Source: Plectrocnemia conspersa
Taxonomy: Eukaryota > Arthropoda > Insecta > Trichoptera > Polycentropodidae
Assembly: GCA_009617715.1 (NCBI GenBank)
Contig: VTFK01000042.1
Span: 124,001 to 188,000, forward strand
Length of the DNA stretch: 64,000 bases
Direction: 5' to 3'
How positions within the stretch are numbered: the first letter of the stretch is position 1; every line of letters starts with the position of its first letter. Positions 23,698 to 36,250 of the stretch are shown here, piece after piece. The notes below the pieces were generated by a model. That model had not been told where the DNA came from. It ran no database searches and worked only from the letters and a program-made list of their open reading frames with translations. Position numbers and translations under genes: made by a program.

Positions 23698-24385
23698 GCG
23701 GATTGCAATACCAGTAATAGCGGTATTGCGGCAAAAATTGGCTTTCAGTACTACCGGTATTACAAAATAAAATACCGGTAGTACTGAAAATATTTTTTTA
23801 TATGTTTTTGAGTTTCGTACATCTATTTTGTTGAAAATGATATTTCCATGGCTTAGAACTACGAAAACGTCTTAAAAGAAAAAGTGTAAAATAAAATGAT
23901 ACTCATTGTAAGAGATTAACTTTTGTATTTTTATCGGAGTAGGATATCTAAATATAATAATGTTACCCCACTTAGTCTAAGAGACAAAATGTCGGCCCAT
24001 CATTTTTAAAATTTAATTTAGCATGTTCGATTTTTTTTATCTTTGTATATGCAATACATGGCAATATAAAAATAATACATTTGCTTTATCTCAGGCAAAT
24101 TTAACGGTACTAAGCAGTTCCCAGTAATTCTGTTATGTAATAAATAACTTTGCTTTTTTATGATAGGGATGGCTGGCGAAGTTAAAACCAAAGTCGGTAT
24201 TGCATACACGAAATTCTTACTATTTGGACACATTTTTACCCAAATGGTCCACGGAATATGCTTCACTTGGTGTTAAATATTAGCAAAAATTATATTTAAA
24301 TAAAAAACGTATTTTAAAATTGGACAAAATGTATGTTTTTTAAAAAAAAACATTTTTTGTTGGAAAATAATGCAATGTTATTGTT
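23698..24385 (-). repeat. ACCGGTATT-end repeat family, copy 1 (reverse orientation)
   Basis: The left end is GGATTGCAATACCAGTAATA with nested ACCGGTA palindromes. The next ~690 bp are homologous, in opposite orientation, to 51318-52020. Shared words include GGATGGCTGGCGAAGT with its complement in the other copy, AATAACATTGCATTATTTTC, and a GCCGACATTTTG / GCCAATATTTTG pair. A similar end occurs at 29805-29898. The TIR-like end rich in short inverted words suggests a DNA transposon, possibly hAT, but no coding remains and no target duplication was found. Confidence 0.6.
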
Positions 24386-24819
24386 TTTCTGATACCAACT
24401 AGTAATCTGTCATAATGTTTTTATTTAGTTCAACGTTTAAAAGTCGTTGGAATTATAATTTTAGGTGAACTTTCCCATACATTTTCACTCTAACATGTAT
24501 ATTGATTTTTACGGCAGTCGTAAAACGTGTAGCGTTTTCTACTCAAATATGTTTAATTAGTAACAATGTACTTTAAAATATTATAAAATTTCGATCAGAT
24601 AGTTGCAATGAAATCAAATATAAATTTACTTTCATAAATTTTAAGGGAAAATTGTAATGTATTGGAAAATTATAATGACTTGCACTCAAGGCGTTAATTT
24701 ATTTTCATAAATAAACTTTTATTACCTGATGCCTCCATTATTTACATCATTAGCATTTCCATCGAGCGTTGCATGTTTCAATTATAATTTAATTATATTT
24801 TTATCTGCCTTAATTTTAG
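24386..24819. other. AT-rich non-coding stretch
   Basis: May include the far part of the repeat to the left, but similarity fades. Nothing else recognisable. Confidence 0.45.
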
Positions 24820-25222
24820 AGCGGCGTACGTGCGAAAAACGCATCCATTCACAAGAACAAATAAATAAAGTGAAATAAATAATACAAATGGAAAAAGCGA
24901 AATGATCGTTGCACGCATGAAGGTTCGCTATACATATTCAACGGTCGGATAATACGTTTCTTTTTTTTACTTTTTTCCTACGATTGCGGGCAAAACTCTG
25001 GTTTTAGAGAGCACGTCTCTGAATACGGATACGCCAGCCGAGATATGATTGCGCCGGTGATATAACAAAATGAATTGGATGTGCGAGCAAAAGGAAGTGT
25101 CAATTAAGCCAGGTCATGGTTTGGAGAGCACACCGACCGCGCTCGCACAGGGAACCGTGGAAAAAAGGCGAAAAAAAGTAGAACGACGAAGATGTTGAAA
25201 AAAAAGTGAAGAATGCGGACTA
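24820..25222. other. GC-raised island
   Basis: CpG-bearing words (GAGCGGCGTACGTGCG; CACACCGACCGCGCTCGC) and an AACAAATAAATAAAG stretch. No open frame of note. Candidate regulatory island. Confidence 0.35.
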
Positions 25223-26475
25223 AAGTTATTACAGTGCAAATATTAATGGCATTTCTATGTAATTTAGAGGAAATTATTTAATATGTACATATGAACCTAG
25301 ACTTAACCTAGAAAAAATATTTGAAGAATACAAAAATATTATTTCAGAATGGAATTCTAATAAAACAAGTAGAGATATGAATTTCGATTAAAAAAGACGT
25401 AAGGATTTTTATATTTTAAAAATATAAAAATGAGAAATTAAAATAGGATTTCAAAAATCTGTTCCAGCAAAAAAGGATTACTTGAGCATATAAATAAATT
25501 AAGTGTTTACTAAAATGAAAATAAAAAAAAGTTGTGAATAAGTGATTATTAAAATGTATATATTGATATGTATAAACATAATATACAGGAGTGAAAAATG
25601 ATAAAAATAATGGGATTATATAGAAATAAATTTTAACAAATTTAGAATATAATATACAAAAATTGTAGTATTATGATAATAGTCGTTATTTATTAGAATC
25701 TTGTGAATGGCAAAATAAAAATGCTATTTAATCTTAAAGCAGAAAATTGATTTAGCCCAAAACCATCATTTAGAAATCATTATGAAAATGCTTTTAAAAG
25801 AAGAGATAAACCATTTTTTTTGTAATTTGTCTTACCGTCTTGACATTCAGCAAATTAATGAATCTTATGTGGGTGATTCATTAGGACAATTAAAAATCAA
25901 TTATTATTCTCTTTAATCTTTCAGTCGATTTCTTCGTAACGAATTTTATTAACCAATTTAATGGGATGTTTCTCTATTCTTTCCTTCTATTTCCGTCTTG
26001 AACTATTCTTCAATTTTTGACAAGTCTTTGTGTTTGGGTGTTTGGGAAAAAACATAGCATCTAACATCACTCTTAAAAAATATTTTGGAACCTTTGAATT
26101 ATTTTTATGTTAGAGGTGCTTGCTGATCCACAGAGTTAAACATCACACAGTACAAATTGACTTAAGAATGTATTTATATACGAGCAGCTATACAAATGTA
26201 TTTGTATAGCAGAATATACCAGAGAATGATCTGATGAGAGGTCCATGGCGGATTCCGCTTTTAAGACATTTCTTATTCTTTTATTCATACATAAGTCTAT
26301 TTAATGAGAAATATTCCTTCTATTGCATTTTCTGGAGAGCAATATAAATTATATAAAATACATAATATTTTAATAACTAAACTATACTCTATTTGCGTTA
26401 ACACAATCAGTTCGAGTATCATTATTCGTAATTGAGAAAGAGATTGCATGTTTGGTTTTACATTTTTAAAATTTT
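25223..26475. other. AT-rich non-coding stretch
   Basis: A 30-codon polar frame around 25304-25390 (EKIFEEYKNIISEWN) looks protein-like but is too short to assign. At 26183-26206 there is a small inverted repeat (CAGCTATACAAAT / ATTTGTATAGCAG). Otherwise nothing. Confidence 0.45.
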
Positions 26476-26479
26476 CTCT

Positions 26480-26920
26480 AAATTCTATACGTCGAGCTGA
26501 ACCATTGAATGCGAAGAGAGAAGCGGCTGATTATGCGATCTTCGATGGTCCGTTGTTAAGTCGCTTCCTCTTGCATGCAGTCCAAGCTAGAGGGCTTCTG
26601 AAGTTTGAATGCTTTAAACTCTAAAGTGAGTGCCAATACTGTCAGAGAAAATCTCTGAGAGAAAGTCAACAGATGATGTGTCTAAGGGGAAGTGGTTCTT
26701 GATTGTACGCGTTCCCGTAGTTATATTCATGATGATAAATTACAAAAAAATGGCAAGTTTTTTAAAATAAATCGCCACTGGTTACTATGGCAGATTAGAA
26801 ATGGATATGCGCGTTATCATTTCTTAATGCGATGAATATTATATATAAATCTTTTCTTGTTTATAGCGCGAACCTTAAGCTAGCGCGTACCTTAAGCTAG
26901 CGCGACTAAAGCTGTTAACA
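26480..26920. other. GC-raised island ending in a 17-bp tandem repeat
   Basis: Raised GC at 26500-26720. At 26864-26904 a 17-bp unit TAGCGCG(A/T)ACCTTAAGC is repeated about 2.4 times. No coding signal. The tandem unit contains a GCGCG core and a CTTAAG palindrome. Confidence 0.4.
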
Positions 26921-28500
26921 AGTTTCTCACGGTGGTGTCCTATTTAAAAAAAAAGCTGGTTAAAACGTTTTATTATATGTCGAATTGAAATCATTCATGA
27001 TTAAATAGCATAAGTTAATCTCTTTAATTGTGAATAGAGAAGTGTTTCAATTGTTGAACCCGATCCTATACTATTTATTTTTCAAGCTTTTTACTGAGAT
27101 GATGTACACTTTCTTAATTCCAGAAATAAATTAAATAAGTTTATAAACACAAATAACATTTGTGCATAATAAGCAAATGTTCATTAAATACTCTTAATTA
27201 TAAAAATGCATGTTTTAATGTTGTTGACTATTTAAAATTAGTAAATATATATATATAGTAACTATTTTTAAATATAGTATTACTCTGTTCTACATTACTG
27301 ACGATTTATAATTTAATATGATATTTCACTGCTTAAGAAATTAATCGCGTCTATAGTTTGATCTGTTGTTTTCTTAAATTTGATTTTTTTTTAATAATAT
27401 ATTTTTGTTATAAAGAGCTTTATTGCTTTATATGAAAAATATAATTAGTACAATTGCAAAATAGCGTACATTATATTACATATAAATTATTTTAAAGGTA
27501 TGCTTTAACGATTGTCATCGTGGAGATGTTAAAAATATATTTTAATATAAATAATAAGTTAATATGTTACTAGATTGTTTTAAGAATACATAGACTATAT
27601 AATACAGAAACTTAATAGTAAAAGCTTATAGAAAAAAAATAACGCCTTTGTTATAAATATTAACTTAAAATATATTTAAATATCTTTATATTTTTATTGG
27701 AATGTTTTTTTAATGTAATTTAATAACTAACCTGCAAAATAGTTTGAAAAAAGTATTACTTATAAATTGAGAAGACATAAGTTTCCATCCTACATAAATC
27801 CTAACCGTCTTAAATTTTGTTACAGTGAAAGATTAAAAATAAAAATAAATATTATTAAAATATGTCTGTATATGATATGTGGAAATTTAATTTTGGGATT
27901 GATTCTTAGGTTATATTTTAACGTTCTTCATAAAAAAGCATATCGTAAAATATTATCTTACTAATATATTTCCATATGTTATAACAATATTGGTATATAT
28001 CAAGAACGCCTTGTATAATATTTGGTACCGGGTTCTTCGCATCAGAATTTAATCAAATATAAAATTACACAACTAATAAAAATACCATTCTGTACTACCA
28101 AAAAAATCTCTAGATTCAAGCTAGAGTATAAATATATTTTTTTCTGATTTAATTTAATATAATTCTTACAATGTATAATAATATTGTTATTAACATACAT
28201 ATATTTAATGCAGTATTTGTGTTTGATATTTAGATTGGCGCATATTTGCTGATATCTTTTAGATAACACATGCCCCTAGAATGTTCATATGGTTTGATTT
28301 CAATATTCCATTTATGGTATTGTATTAGACTTCCTAGAAAGAGATTTTCAGTAGAAATAATACCAGGTGTATTTTTTTATAAACGCAACAACTGATTAGA
28401 TAAACTAATCCATGTGCTTCCACAACACATAGACGCGTAAATACATTTTTATACAATTTAAAATTTCGCACTAAATAAACATAGCACATTTCGATAAGGT
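26921..28500. other. AT-rich non-coding stretch
   Basis: The short frames at 27767-27964 (+) and 28042-28269 (-) are K/I/N/Y-rich and look like chance. Nothing recognisable. Confidence 0.55.
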
Positions 28501-28503
28501 CGA

Positions 28504-28737
28504 TTAGCGAGAAATCTGTATTTTTGACTTGATATCTATAAAAATATCGCGAGAGTTGACTATTTTGGATGCTAGCCTATTGAATAGGGTCAAGCGTTTA
28601 AATTTGGCTTTTATCGCAATTGGTGCCGTTTTGGGATTATTTGGGTCACTAAGTATGAGACAGGTGTTCCCGTTTACTAATGGATTTAGCACCTGGATAT
28701 AGTCTGGGTTATTTTGGAACAGACCGACGGTTGGCGA
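28504..28737 (-). other. Unrecognised open frame (~78 codons) with protein-like composition
   Basis: The reverse frame is open from 28737 to a stop at 28504. It reads LFQNNPDYIQVLNPLVNG, then TCLILSDPNNPKTAPIAIKA, then a basic tail; the first ATG is at 28692. Composition is balanced (D, N, P, T, A), unlike the K/N/I/Y-rich chance frames elsewhere in the window, and local GC is higher. I recognise no family. It could be an exon or a piece of a retroelement gag-like protein. No splice sites were identified with confidence. Confidence 0.3.
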
Positions 28738-29164
28738 TCAATGATACCGATGTGAAAAGCCACTGTTTTGGAAGCTGTGCTGTTTATATCTATACGCATA
28801 TATTGGTTTAATTTTACTTTAAAATTTAAAAATACAATATAAACCTAATATTCCATAAGTACTTTTAATAAACTATTATTTAAAAGTTAATTTTGTAGCA
28901 TTAATAGTTTATGTAACGTTTTGGTATTTTGTATCATTGCGTATAATATGAGAGTCAACACATCACTGCCTTCCTCCTTCATTCTTCGGTAGCTCATTAT
29001 GTTTAGTTACAGTTAAAATCACTTGCCAATTTATTGCAATAAATATATATTTCTATATTACTCATTATTTTTACCAGTTAGATTATTCGAAAAATAACCT
29101 TATAAGATAAGTGCGTAGAAAATACAATTATATGATTGAAAACAGATTTATATGATTGACGATT
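28738..29164. other. AT-rich non-coding stretch
   Basis: Nothing recognisable. Confidence 0.55.
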
Positions 29165-29350
29165 GTGATATTAATGTTATTTATTTATTTAATTTTATTT
29201 GAATTATTGCAATTTTAATATTTATTTTAGAATATCTCTCATATACTTATATATATTTTACTCATGTTAAAAGTAACATAAATTATGTAAATATTATAGA
29301 ACAAAAAATATGCAAATACTGCATAATACATTTAAATTTTGATATCCTAC
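29165..29350 (+). repeat. Dispersed repeat Z, copy related to 50270-50460
   Basis: A block with TTTATTTTAGAATATC, then ACTCATGTTAAAAGTAA, then AAATATTATAGAACAAAAAA and AAATACTGCATAATA. It parallels the block at 50270-50460 (ATTTTAGAATATC, ACTCATTATAAAAGTAA, AAATATCATAGAATAAAAAA, AAATACTGTATAAG). Diverged and without coding content. Confidence 0.5.
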
Positions 29351-29554
29351 GCTGATAGCACTAAATAGGTCAATTTTATTTTCCACTTCTGCTTTTAGGC
29401 AATATTTATTTTATTTATTTTATTAATTTATTTAGCTTAATAGCTAATCTTTACATCTAACAAATTTAGTAAACATATATAAAAATATATAAAAAATACA
29501 TAACAGAAAGAAAAATATACAATAATAAAGACTTAATATTATAATATTTTATTT
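29351..29554. other. AT-rich spacer between repeats
   Basis: Nothing recognisable. Confidence 0.5.
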
Positions 29555-29770
29555 TTCTATATGTACGAAGGTGTATTTTTTATTCCATTTATAAAACCCG
29601 TTATATTTTTTTGCTGTTTCGGATTTCTCTTTGAAGACTATTATATAAATTAAAACCTCCGTACATAATTCATAATAGCCGTACTCTTTTTCTTATACTT
29701 AATTATCTTTAAATTTTCTCTATTTCTAGTATTATATTTATGTACATCTTTATTTCTTATTAAATATTAT
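29555..29770 (-). repeat. Dispersed repeat Y, copy 1 (reverse orientation)
   Basis: Matches the reverse complement of 41990-42190 and 55380-55560. Common phrases are ACGAAGGTGT, then CCGTACATAATTC, then GCCGTACTC, then CTTATACTTAATTATC and TTTATGTACATC. This copy is the most diverged of the three. No coding. It may be the 3' region of an unidentified retroelement. Confidence 0.55.
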
Positions 29771-29804
29771 ATGAATCTTTGTTTTGGTAGATCGTTTTCT
29801 AATA

Positions 29805-29898
29805 AAATTTTTTCGATACTACCAGTATTTAATTTTGTAATACCGGTAGTAGCAAAAAAATTTTTTTGCCCGAATACCGGTATTACCGGTATTGCAAT
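29805..29898 (+). repeat. ACCGGTATT-end repeat family, terminal fragment
   Basis: AATTTTGTAATACCGGTAGT, then CGAATACCGGTATTACCGGT, and the end ATTGCAATCC. It is the same terminal sequence as at 23698 (complement) and 51945-52020. Only about 95 bp are shared, so this is a solo end or belongs to a different subfamily interior. Confidence 0.6.
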
Positions 29899-29929
29899 CC
29901 CCACCCAAAACATTTAAAATACCTTCCAG

Positions 29930-30365
29930 TATGCACAACGTTGTGAAACATTGCACTATCCCTAAACGAAGAATCGACTTTCACAAACAACTAATAATTC
30001 TGGGAACGTTCCATTTGATTCCATCCCGCCTCTACCTCCCTGCCGCATTTGCCGTTTTCCGAAGTGAGTTTTTGCGAATTTATTTGCGCAGTTTATAGCC
30101 CGAGCACGGTGGGTAATCCGTTTGGCATGTCTGGAACGTCGATGACATTTAGCCAACGCTAGCTGACGTGTCCCAAATTGGGTTAAGTGCGCTAAAGGTA
30201 ACGCTCTGATCGCTGCCCCCGAACGAAGCCTGCACCGAGATGCGTTCAGAATGTGAAGTGGGCCTGTTTTGTCGGGTCGCTAGTCTATTTACAGTCGCAG
30301 CGGCGGCGTCGAGCCTATTAACAATTGAAAGCCTTAAAGCGTAAAGCATTTCTGAATTAGTTGTT
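29930..30365. other. GC-raised island
   Basis: Strong GC rise, with CCATCCCGCCTCTACCTCCC at about 30021 and AGTCGCAGCGGCGGCGTCGA at about 30293. Three short overlapping frames (29892-30098 +, 29962-30156 -, 30149-30349 -) have no recognisable domain. Candidate regulatory island or exon; undecided. Confidence 0.35.
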
Positions 30366-30922
30366 GCTACTTTTAGTTACGGGTTGGTAAGGAATGATAT
30401 AAATAATAATACCGACATCATATATACACTTTATTTTCACATAATATATCAATACTATGAAACAAATCAAAAAAGTCTGGTGATAGTTTACGATACTTAC
30501 ATATCCCATCAGTGCAGTAAACGCTGATTTTAGATTCGCGGAGCGAAATCTGCATATTAAATTGTACTTAGAGCTTCCGACACAGGTAAAACCGGAACCG
30601 GGCTAGCTGCGCGTTTTAAAAAGTTATTTTTACGGGTATCCAGTTATTTTAATTTCAATATAATACTTAATTTCTCCATATGAAATATATTGTATCTCAA
30701 TATTTTCAATATGCAAAATTAATTTATTTTGCAAAACCCATTTAGAGATCAAGTGGGTAGTGAAGGAGTGTATTGAAAAGGGGTAGGAAATCCTTATTTA
30801 ATAATCCGATAGTATTGTTTCACAATATAAGTTTGATAACACATTTCGTTTCGGCATCCTCAACGTAGTATTTGCTTAAAACTGCACGGCATACTCGGGA
30901 GACGGTTGTACACAAAAAACGA
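30366..30922. other. Mostly AT-rich stretch
   Basis: A small GC-raised patch lies at 30520-30620 (GATTCGCGGAGCGAAATC, with inverted TTCGCGGAGCGAA). Otherwise nothing recognisable. It forms the left flank of the hAT MITE. Confidence 0.5.
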
Positions 30923-30930
30923 CATTTAAG

Positions 30931-31267
30931 CAGGGCTGTGGAGTCGGAGTCTGAGTCGGAGTTGGAGTCGTGGAGTCGTGGTGTTTTGGCCGGAGTTGGA
31001 GTCGGAGTCGGAGTCGTGAAAAATGAGCGACTCCGAGCATTTTTTAAATTATGAAATTTATGAATTTTTAATTGCGTAATAATGAATGTGTATAGCGTAT
31101 GAATATTAATCGTGTAGAAAAACACCAAAAATACCTGATAAAATTAAACTTTTTTTAGTCGGAGTTGAAGTCGGAGTCGGAGTCGGAGTGGATTCGTGTT
31201 GTTGGTAAATATCGGAATCGGAGTCGGAGTCGGAGTCGTGTTTTTTTTTAACGACTCCACAGCCCTG
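30931..31267. mobile_element. hAT MITE made of GAGTCG hexamers, 8-bp TSD
   Basis: A 337-bp element. The ends are perfect inverted copies of CAGGGCTGTGGAGTCG (30931 onward and CGACTCCACAGCCCTG ending at 31267). It is flanked by a perfect 8-bp direct repeat CATTTAAG at 30923-30930 and 31268-31275. Both sub-terminal regions carry tandem GGAGTC/GGAGTT hexamers (30945-31018 and 31158-31238) around an AT-rich middle. No coding capacity: the 60- and 102-codon frames across it only reflect the hexamers. The 8-bp TSD identifies hAT. Similar GAGTCG-rich MITEs are known in many animal genomes. Confidence 0.93.
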
Positions 31268-31275
31268 CATTTAAG

Positions 31276-31685
31276 TCTATTGTTATTATTTACCGTCAAT
31301 GATTAATGATCGTTAGAGTCTTGATCGCTATATGGATAGCTCTAGATTTCCTTAATATTCCAATGCAATTTTGCTATCAATTACATAGAATAAATTATTT
31401 GATTAAGTAATTAATATTTATTATGGATTTATAAGCAACAAAAAAAATAAAGAGCTCCACTAGTAGCGAGTTAAGGAATACTTGAGTGTCTTAGATAAAA
31501 TAGTATAAATCACAATTTTTCTTCTCGGGCTTTTGTGGTCAAGGTAAGATAATTGAGGCGGTGACAAAATCTTGTTCTTGTCTTGTCTTATGTTTTTTTA
31601 TTACAGCGTGATGATTTAGCCATAAATTCCTTGTAATTATAAATCACCCACAATAAATTATTCGTACGATGAGATCGTAATATGA
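31276..31685. other. AT-rich non-coding stretch
   Basis: Nothing recognisable. Confidence 0.55.
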
Positions 31686-32150
31686 TAAAACTACCCATGG
31701 GTAAGTAGCAAGTTGGCGGCGCTGCACATTTATTGAGCAGCGCTTCATTGTGTAATTTTTCTAGAAAAATGCTCTGGCCATAAAGAAATGTCCAATCGTT
31801 GCCTATTACCTCAAGTAAAATGCATCCGAATACCGAATTTATTAATTACTGCAGTTTACATCTGATACAAATATGCAGAAAATTATTGACTTTTTCCAAA
31901 ATAACAACGCGTTACAGAATTTTTCAGAAACATCTTTCCAACGTTTCATTTAACGAAAGCGAAAAAATTCAATGCCATCCAGAACAAAGGGTAATAATTC
32001 TTAATAGCCCCAAACATGCTCAAAGCAATGTCTATTTATCCAGCTATCTTAAATATGGTTCTTCTATTAAAGTTATCAATAAATTCCGACAAATTTTAAC
32101 TTACTTATTGAATTTTTTATACATGTACAAATGTAGAAAAGACTTTTAGT
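31686..32150 (+). other. Mildly GC-raised block with an unrecognised 116-codon frame
   Basis: An inverted pair GGCGGCGCTGC ... GAGCAGCGC sits at 31715-31744. The forward frame (31799-32149, opening at a TTG with the first ATG at 31819) reads HPNTEFINYCSLHLIQICRK and onward. It is Ser/Lys/Asn-rich and has no recognisable domain. For its length it is notable in AT-rich DNA, but a chance origin cannot be excluded. No splice signals were assigned. Confidence 0.25.
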
Positions 32151-34120
32151 AAAGTATTTAGAATTATTAAACAAGTTTAACAATACCTTTCCATAACATA
32201 AAAATAGAGAATCTTTGGTAGTTTATTGTTTATTAATTGCAATACTAAAAAGGGTACTTTAATGTTCTGGAGTGCCGCGAGGATTAAACCTTAAACTTTT
32301 TAATGACACAAACATAACAGTTGCTCACTTGGAATTTTAATTATACGCTTATAATTTAAAAATTTGTAATCTATTATATCAATTACAGATTTAGATTGTT
32401 TTAAAGATGAGCTTTAGTAATTGTTTTAATTGTTTAAAACTGTCTGTTAATCTACGAGATTTTGTAGGATCAGAGAAAATTTGTTTTTTAAGAAAAAAAT
32501 CTGTCAAATCTTGGAATTTGATTTCAGTTGGTCAATATTTGAATTAATCATTAAAAAAGTTTAAATAAAATAAGTTACACAATTGTCATATTTATTTGTT
32601 AAGAATAAGGTAATTTACAAAAGCCAATTTTATCTTTTACATAACAATTAGCATATAAATATTTTACTATATTTACTTCTACGTAAAAATAATTACAAGT
32701 CACTATAGCATATAGAATAATTTATTTCACTTTCTTTAGCATGTGTGCCATAAACCTTTTTAGTACATTTATTTTTACAAATAATATAAGGTAATTTTGT
32801 AACTTATGAGTTATTATACATATTGCATACGGTGTTTTTTTCTTAAATTATTTTATTTTTTTCTGAACACTATTTCCAAACCACTTACTTTCTATTAGTG
32901 TTTTATTTAAATATTGATATATCATGAATTTTTTTAATGGAGTTGTTAAAGAGGCTTTTATTAAGTAAATTACTATGAATACATCTATAAAACTTTGTAT
33001 TTATTATAAAAAGAGAATGATTTTTTAAGTAAAGGATTATATTTTGTGTATTAATAAAACTATTGACCTCCACATTTAGCACTGATATATTTTGCATATA
33101 AGGCGCCATTTGAAAACAATTTAACTGTGCAAAATGCAAAAAAAATATAGAACGTTAAATATTTTAATATATTACGACGATTATGTCCGTCGATGAAAAT
33201 GCGTTTAGAAAAGTTGTTTTAGAAAAAAACACTGGTTTAATAAGACATAACGATGCAGAATAAATTATTTCATATTTTAAACATGCATTTTTTTAAATTT
33301 AAAATATTCATACACGTGTATGAATAAATAAAAAAACAGTAAAAAATATGTATTTAAATTACAAATACTTATAATTACACATGAGTATATAATATATTAT
33401 ACATGTAATTCTAAATTCAAGCTAATTATGTTTATTTAAATATTTATTTTTTGCTATTAATTCATGAAAAAGGATTTGAGAGCAAAATATAAAAAATAGC
33501 TGTCTTAGTAAAAAATGTCATTCTAAAATAATTGTAAAACTTAGTTAAGCAACATATTTTTAATAAAAACATAGTGTACATACAAAAAAGCCATAACGCA
33601 ATTATTTTGATTTATCACATTTACGCTTTAATTCGTTAAGATTTTAGATGAAAATGATACAAGTTGTGTTACACATTTCTCACCCAATAAAACAACAAAT
33701 TAGGTATACACCGAGCATGGGGCAATTAGATAACATCTCAGCTGAATCCGATATTATTATGCCTAGGTATGTTGCGTACGAAATGTATCTAGATAACGGC
33801 TAGATACGGCCGAAATTTGTCTACGAAAAAAAAATTAATTAAGTACCATTTTACAGAGTACTAGTTTCCTTTGTGTTTGCGCCGTTAATTAAGTCTTATT
33901 GTTTAATTAAAAAATGTTTGAAAAAAACTTTGTATTGTGTCGAGTCATGTGTTGAAACACTGTGTTATTATATGATAATGATATGATTATAATTAGATGA
34001 AATATTCATTTTATTGAATATTAAGAGTCTAGAAAATATATTTTACATTATTATAATATCATGAAAAATATAATTATTAAATTTAGATTTTATTAGATAT
34101 TTTTTATCCCAGATTGAATT
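32151..34120. other. Long AT-rich non-coding stretch
   Basis: One of the emptiest regions. The reverse frame at 32903-33139 is F/N/I/K-rich and unconvincing. A short imperfect repeat TATCTAGATAACGGCTAGATA occurs near 33786. Otherwise nothing recognisable. Confidence 0.6.
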
Positions 34121-36000
34121 TATTATGTAATGTATTGTATACATTATAAAGTTGGGCAAAATAAATTATATATTGAATAGTTAAGAGTTAAATATTTAAA
34201 TTCCTTTACAATATTGTAATTTTAACAATGTCATATAGTAGTTAAATTTTTTATTATTTATTAAACATGTTTTATGATCTTACTTTATCGTTAGATATAA
34301 ACCAGCACAACATGTAAATGACAACCGTAATATCGAATAAACCATTAAAAAAGTCAGAAATTACATCACAATATATTATACAATAAAAACTTATATGATA
34401 CCCTAGTTAAAGAGTTTAATTTTATATAAATGGTTATATGTAACTTCAATAATAATTAAAAATATCTACTTTAATACGTTTGTATTAAGCAAATCATTCT
34501 CTTCTTAATGTTTTAATGACTAAAAAATTTTTTATGTTCATTTATATGTCTAAAGAACTAGACAAATTTCCTTGTAGAATACATCACCATTATTCTTTAT
34601 AAATATAATTTCTCCACTTGAATTTAAGTTACGAATTTTATTGCTATTGACATAGTTTTTGCAACTGATTAATCTCAATATCTCCTTTTCATAGACAATG
34701 TTTTTCAGTGCTCTTGTCCTTTGTCCATATTTTCTTTAATATGGTTATTTTTAACGTGTAACTTAGAGGAAGTTTGAGCAATTAGAAGACGAGGCTCAAT
34801 GAAAGCCAATCACACTAGGATCTACCCACACCTTAAATATTCATATCATAATCATAAAATGCTTATCCGATGCAAAGTCATTAGGATTTCCTTAACGAAT
34901 TTTAAAGCTTATCTAAAGATAGATTCAAAGACTTGTAATAATATCTACTAATGCGTGGCTATTATACAATTCTGGGTGTTCTTCCGATTTATAATGTTAG
35001 GTAAATTAACCATTTTATATACCATTGTTGAAACTCTTTACATCACTAAAATTTATTGAAATTAAATAATAATAAATAAATAAAACACAATCAAATAAGT
35101 TAAATTAAAATATTATTTATTAGAAAACTTCTATTTATGATATTTTTAAATATTTGTGGTAATACTTTGTAGTCGATTCTTTTTATATATTATATATATA
35201 CATATTAAGAGCAAGCTATAACGCAAATATGTTTTTGCTAATATTTTAAATAATTATTCTTAAAAAAAATTAATCGCTTGCCATAGGAGTTTTCATCGTT
35301 ATAATATCTTATAAACAATTAATAAAATCAATATGGAATGCTCTCAAATTTTGATAATAAATTAGTCACAGGCATGATTGTTTACGTTTCTATTAAGCTA
35401 GCTTTGCCATGAATAAAAAAAATTATCTCTGTTTGTAAAATACTAATAAAATGTAAAAATTGCAATAAAAAGTCTTACTAGATTCCACATTGAGTCTCAT
35501 TGGCCACGAGATCAATTCCAAACCCTAAGTTAAAACCATTTTTAGGTAATAAATAAGATAAATATATTTTATTTAGATTTTTGATTAATGAAATTACAAG
35601 TTTACAAAAGTTTTGTTTACCATGTTAAGATTTAATGTTGATATAAATACTAGCGATATATTTTTTATTATTAATATTTATTTTAATTCAATTTATATCA
35701 AAAAATACCAAATTATTCACAATTATTCGATATATAAAATATTACAAAGATTAAAAACTTCTGATTATTTAATCTACATGATAAAATGACAATTACTATA
35801 ACGGCATTCCCTATTTATTTATTAATTTTAAATGTTCTATGTTGCTGTTCTAAAAAATTTAATAGGTGTTTAATTTTTTATGTGAAATCCCATGAACTTC
35901 CTTCTATAATCTGTTTTTATCTACTACCTTATCAGCTGAATGTAAAATATATTCATACCTTACTCGCACAATCGTAGATGTTAATTGAATTGTTATTATA
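34121..36000. other. Long AT-rich non-coding stretch
   Basis: Slightly raised GC at 34740-34990 only. The frame at 35786-35977 has a hydrophobic, Cys-rich start but no recognisable family. Nothing else. Confidence 0.55.
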
Positions 36001-36004
36001 TATT

Positions 36005-36250
36005 CATTTTTTACTTCCTGTTCATGCGAACGTGGTCCAAACAGTTTCTACACCATTATTTGCTCATTTTATGAAGCGGCACACACACTCACAATCGACG
36101 CAGCATCTCTGAAAAGATTCGAATCTCATTCAAATCCGCTAATCTAACAAATTGTAGTGCCGATTAGCAGCGTTGGTACAACACGCGCCATAACCCACGG
36201 TCGGCTAGTCAAGTATGCGCTCGAGACTATTATTGGGTATGCTCAATAAG
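36005..36250. other. GC-raised island
   Basis: Contains AAGCGGCACACACACTCACA, CCGATTAGCAGCG and CGCGCCATAACCCACGGTCG. No open frame. Candidate regulatory island. Confidence 0.35.

Noticed and set aside
23698..29898. Single 6.2-kb element bounded by GGATTGCAATACC and GGTATTGCAATCC
   Set aside because: The ends are inverted, but flanking bases do not form a target duplication, and the left end's homology runs only to about 24385. Two separate copies explain it better.
30820..31128. 102-codon reverse and 60-codon forward frames
   Set aside because: Both are readings of GAGTCG hexamers in the hAT MITE; the boundaries of the element explain them.
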